A stretch of DNA of 8,209 nucleotides from Deltaproteobacteria bacterium. GTDB lineage: Bacteria; Desulfobacterota; Desulfarculia; Adiutricales; Adiutricaceae. The stretch lies in NCBI GenBank assembly GCA_031278795.1, contig JAITJT010000135.1, forward strand, positions 1-8,209. Direction: 5' to 3'. This document shows positions 6,394-8,209 of this stretch, piece by piece. The notes beneath the pieces were generated by a model. The model was not told the DNA's origin. It made no database searches and worked only from the letters and a program-made list of their open reading frames with translations. Numbering within the stretch: the stretch's first letter is position 1; every line of letters begins with the position of its first letter. A program made the translations under genes and the position numbers.

Positions 6394-6402
6394 CAATTCA
6401 CC
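6393..6402 (-). promoter_or_regulatory. flhG-fliA translational-coupling junction
   Basis: The minus strand reads GGTGAATTGATG here: a weak ribosome site (GGTGA), four bases, then TGATG, in which the flhG stop TGA shares its A with the fliA start ATG. This favours the ATG over the upstream TTG. Confidence 0.6.
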
Positions 6403-7262
6403 ATGAGGGAGCCCTGGTTAAGGCGGTCCAAAAAGAGGTTGAGCCCGCCTTGGGCGGCCGGGGGAGGCATCTTGGAGTTTAAGGTTCTCGCGGCCTCCAG
6501 TATCTTCCTGGATGCCTGGGTCTGGGGGAAGCTCTGAAAGAAGGGCTCCTGGCGCCTAACGGCCTCCGGAACCGAAGGATCCCTGGGGATCCAGCCCAAA
6601 AGCTCCAGAGATACGTCCACCAAAAAGTTTCCCGCCACGTCCGAGATGAGCCTAAAGACGTTCTTGGCGTCTTTTAAGTCCTCCACCATGTTGGCGAGCA
6701 CGTAGAAGTTCTTTTGGTTGTGCTTGGTGGAAAGGGCCTTGATGAGCGCGTAGGCGTCCGTTATGCTGGTGGGCTCGTTGGTTATGACCACAATATGTTC
6801 CGGTGCCACTAGGTTAAAAAACACCACGTTCTGGCCAATACCAGCGGCCGTGTCTATGAGCATGAAGTCCGGAGCCTCTTTGAGGCCCTCAAAATCTGAT
6901 AGCAGCCTACTCCTATCCTTGGGACTTATTTCCGATAGCTCCAAGATGCCCGAGGCCGCGGGGAGAATGGATATGCCGCCCGGGGCCTCGATTATTATGT
7001 CAGAAAGGGTTCTCTCGCCTTTGAGCCAATCAAATATGGTGTGCTTGGCGCTAATGCCAAGAAGTACATCCGTATTAGCCAAACCCAAGTCAGCGTCCCA
7101 GATGAGTACCTTCTTTTTAAGGGATGTGAGGGCATAGGCCAGGCCCAGGGTGAGGTTACTCTTCCCCACCCCGCCCTTGCCGCTGGAGACGGCCACGACC
7201 CTCACGGGCTTGTGGCCTTGGGCCTCTTTCGCGGGGGTGGATCTTGGTGGGGTTTTTGACAT
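6393..7262 (-). CDS. flhG: MinD-like ATPase FlhG, flagellar number regulator
   Basis: This is a 289-residue ParA/MinD-family ATPase, called FlhG (also FleN or YlxH) from its place between flhF and fliA. FlhG normally restricts flagellar number and acts on FlhF. Visible motifs are deviant Walker A GKGGVGKS (28-35), the MinD-type DADLGLAN (56-63) and Walker B LIDTAAG (135-141). The C-terminus, from about residue 272 (LNLFLDRL), could form an amphipathic membrane-targeting helix as in MinD and FlhG. The ATG start has AGAGG six bases upstream (7269-7273), which supports it. The 19 residues before the first strand are basic and Pro-rich (STPAKEAQGHK) and show no DQAxxLR motif, the element through which several FlhG proteins stimulate FlhF GTPase. 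The stop codon overlaps the fliA start. A cell-division MinD is less likely because no minC or minE lies here. Confidence 0.92.
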   Translation of the reverse strand: MSKTPPRSTPAKEAQGHKPVRVVAVSSGKGGVGKSNLTLGLAYALTSLKKKVLIWDADLGLANTDVLLGISAKHTIFDWLKGERTLSDIIIEAPGGISILPAASGILELSEISPKDRSRLLSDFEGLKEAPDFMLIDTAAGIGQNVVFFNLVAPEHIVVITNEPTSITDAYALIKALSTKHNQKNFYVLANMVEDLKDAKNVFRLISDVAGNFLVDVSLELLGWIPRDPSVPEAVRRQEPFFQSFPQTQASRKILEAARTLNSKMPPPAAQGGLNLFLDRLNQGSLMVN

Positions 7263-7268
7263 TGTTAG

Positions 7269-7273
7269 CCTCT
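7269..7273 (-). promoter_or_regulatory. Ribosome binding site of flhG
   Basis: AGAGG lies six bases before the ATG at 7262, within the 26-bp flhF-flhG gap. It decides the flhG start and so the short N-terminus without a DQAxxLR motif. Confidence 0.65.
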
Positions 7274-7288
7274 TTATGTTTTTTTGCT

Positions 7289-8209
7289 TTATATTACTGA
7301 GCTAAGCCAAAGGTCAATAAGTTTGTCGGCCTTGGCCTCAATGAAGTCCTCCGGCGCCTTGTGCCCATTGGAAAAGTAGGCAAAAAGCGGGCCAAAAGAT
7401 CTGATGAAATTGAAGACGTTTCCTAGAGTTTTGGTCTCATCGAGCTTGGTCAAGACCGTCCCCCACAACAGTGGTCCGCTATGGCTCTCATAAGAGCTAC
7501 TCAAATCCTCAAACTTCATGGGAGCCGGTAGCACCAAGAGATTCACCGCCCCGCTCTCAGACAAGGCCTGGGTGAGCTCCACCCGCCTGGAACCCCCCTG
7601 GAAGTCCCTGGTGGAGGTATCCACCAGCACATGGTCATAGCTCCCAAAGAGGTCGCGAGCCTCCAAGAATTCCTTGCGGCTCTGGGAGACCTTAAGCCCC
7701 AGGCCCATTATACGCGCGAACTTGGTGAGCTGCTCGGCCGCCCCCAGCTTCAAGGTATCCAGGCTAATCAAGGCCACCTTCTTGCCCTTCTGCTTCAAAA
7801 ACGCCGATAGCCTCATGATGGTGCTGCTCTTTCCGGCCCCGCTGGGCCCCATGGCGGAAAGTAGCCTAGGAACCGCCCTCTGGGGGCTTAGACACTTAAC
7901 CATGGGCCGCACGGTACCTTTCAGCTGCTCCAGAAGAGTCCCTCCCCAGGCCTCCAGACTCTGGGCCGCCATCTCCACAAAATCCCTGGCGTTCTCCGCT
8001 GTCAAACCCGTCCCCAAGAGCCCCCTATAAAGCCTCACCAAGTCGCCCCTATCCCTCCACCTCTCAGATAACATCTGCCTGTGGGCCAGATCCAAGAGCA
8101 TGGTTCTTATCTCCGCGAACCTGTCCTCCATCTCCAGCCTGAGAGTGCTAATCTCTTTCTCCAGCCCAAAGCTCTTGTCTTCCTTGTAGGCCCCCACCCC
8201 CCTTAGAGG
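7289..8209 (-). CDS. flhF: Flagellar GTPase FlhF, C-terminal part (partial at window edge)
   Basis: FlhF is an SRP-type GTPase that places the flagellum at the correct cell site, working at the membrane with FlhG. Numbering from the GTG at 8197, a helical N-region (about 1-110) is followed by the G domain. It shows P-loop GPSGAGKSS (117-125), DTLKLGAAEQL (147-157, usual form DTYRIGAVEQL), DTSTR (193-197, where the family has DTAGR), TKLDET (250-255) and a closing FSNGHKAPEDF segment like the family TGQxVPxD. The frame stays open through the last codon at 8209, and the GTG has a purine run too close to serve as a normal ribosome site. The gene therefore very likely begins outside the window and the usual FlhF N-terminal domain is unseen. 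It is the first visible gene of the cluster, 26 bp before flhG. Identity is firm from motifs plus neighbours. The altered G3 motif is odd and may change GTP hydrolysis. Confidence 0.9.
   Translation of the reverse strand, partial: PLRGVGAYKEDKSFGLEKEISTLRLEMEDRFAEIRTMLLDLAHRQMLSERWRDRGDLVRLYRGLLGTGLTAENARDFVEMAAQSLEAWGGTLLEQLKGTVRPMVKCLSPQRAVPRLLSAMGPSGAGKSSTIMRLSAFLKQKGKKVALISLDTLKLGAAEQLTKFARIMGLGLKVSQSRKEFLEARDLFGSYDHVLVDTSTRDFQGGSRRVELTQALSESGAVNLLVLPAPMKFEDLSSSYESHSGPLLWGTVLTKLDETKTLGNVFNFIRSFGPLFAYFSNGHKAPEDFIEAKADKLIDLWLSSVI

Overview
The window looks like a chromosomal flagellar and chemotaxis locus from a flagellated, probably deltaproteobacterial (Desulfobacterota) bacterium. The basis is the gene order flhF - flhG - fliA, the style of the MCP signalling tip, and GC-rich genes separated by strikingly AT-rich spacers. 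No rRNA, tRNA, CRISPR array or transposase gene is visible. The lineage is an inference from gene order and protein style, because no search could be run.

All five convincing genes lie on the minus strand, so the reading order is from high to low coordinates. A tight cluster runs from 8209 down to 3753. It holds the C-terminal part of FlhF (SRP-type GTPase for flagellar placement, open to the window edge), FlhG (MinD-like ATPase), FliA (sigma-28, start overlapping the flhG stop as TGATG) and a 578-residue membrane protein. The last ends in a FliL-like domain but carries a cytoplasmic tail of about 420 acidic, disordered residues. Gaps are 26 bp (flhF-flhG), an overlap (flhG-fliA) and 28 bp (fliA-fliL-like), so this is almost certainly one operon. 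A perfect 24-bp palindrome straddles the fliA stop codon just ahead of the fliL-like ribosome binding site.

From 3752 to 2765 there is nearly 1 kb without a convincing gene. It is AT-rich and unusually structured. It holds a G-run, C-depleted tract, a 12-copy 9-bp tandem repeat, a possible 38-codon plus-strand small ORF, two hairpins, a pair of identical dyads 32 bp apart and a perfect 20-bp palindrome next to the mcp gene. From 2764 to 692 is a transmembrane methyl-accepting chemotaxis protein with a large dCache-like sensor and no room for a HAMP domain. It ends in a small hairpin at the stop codon and a strong 10-bp GC-rich terminator at 588-619. From 584 to 1 the DNA is AT-rich with no supportable gene; its main feature is a long stem-loop with a T-run at 263-332.

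Functionally, FlhF and FlhG set flagellar position and number, FliA turns on late flagellar and chemotaxis genes, the FliL-like protein would sit at the flagellar base near the stator, and the MCP feeds sensory input to the motor. The most unusual points are FlhF's altered G3 motif (DTST instead of DTAG) beside an FlhG without the usual N-terminal FlhF-activating motif, the giant FliL-like tail with repeated Trp-Asp motifs, the HAMP-less receptor, and the repeat- and palindrome-rich spacer.
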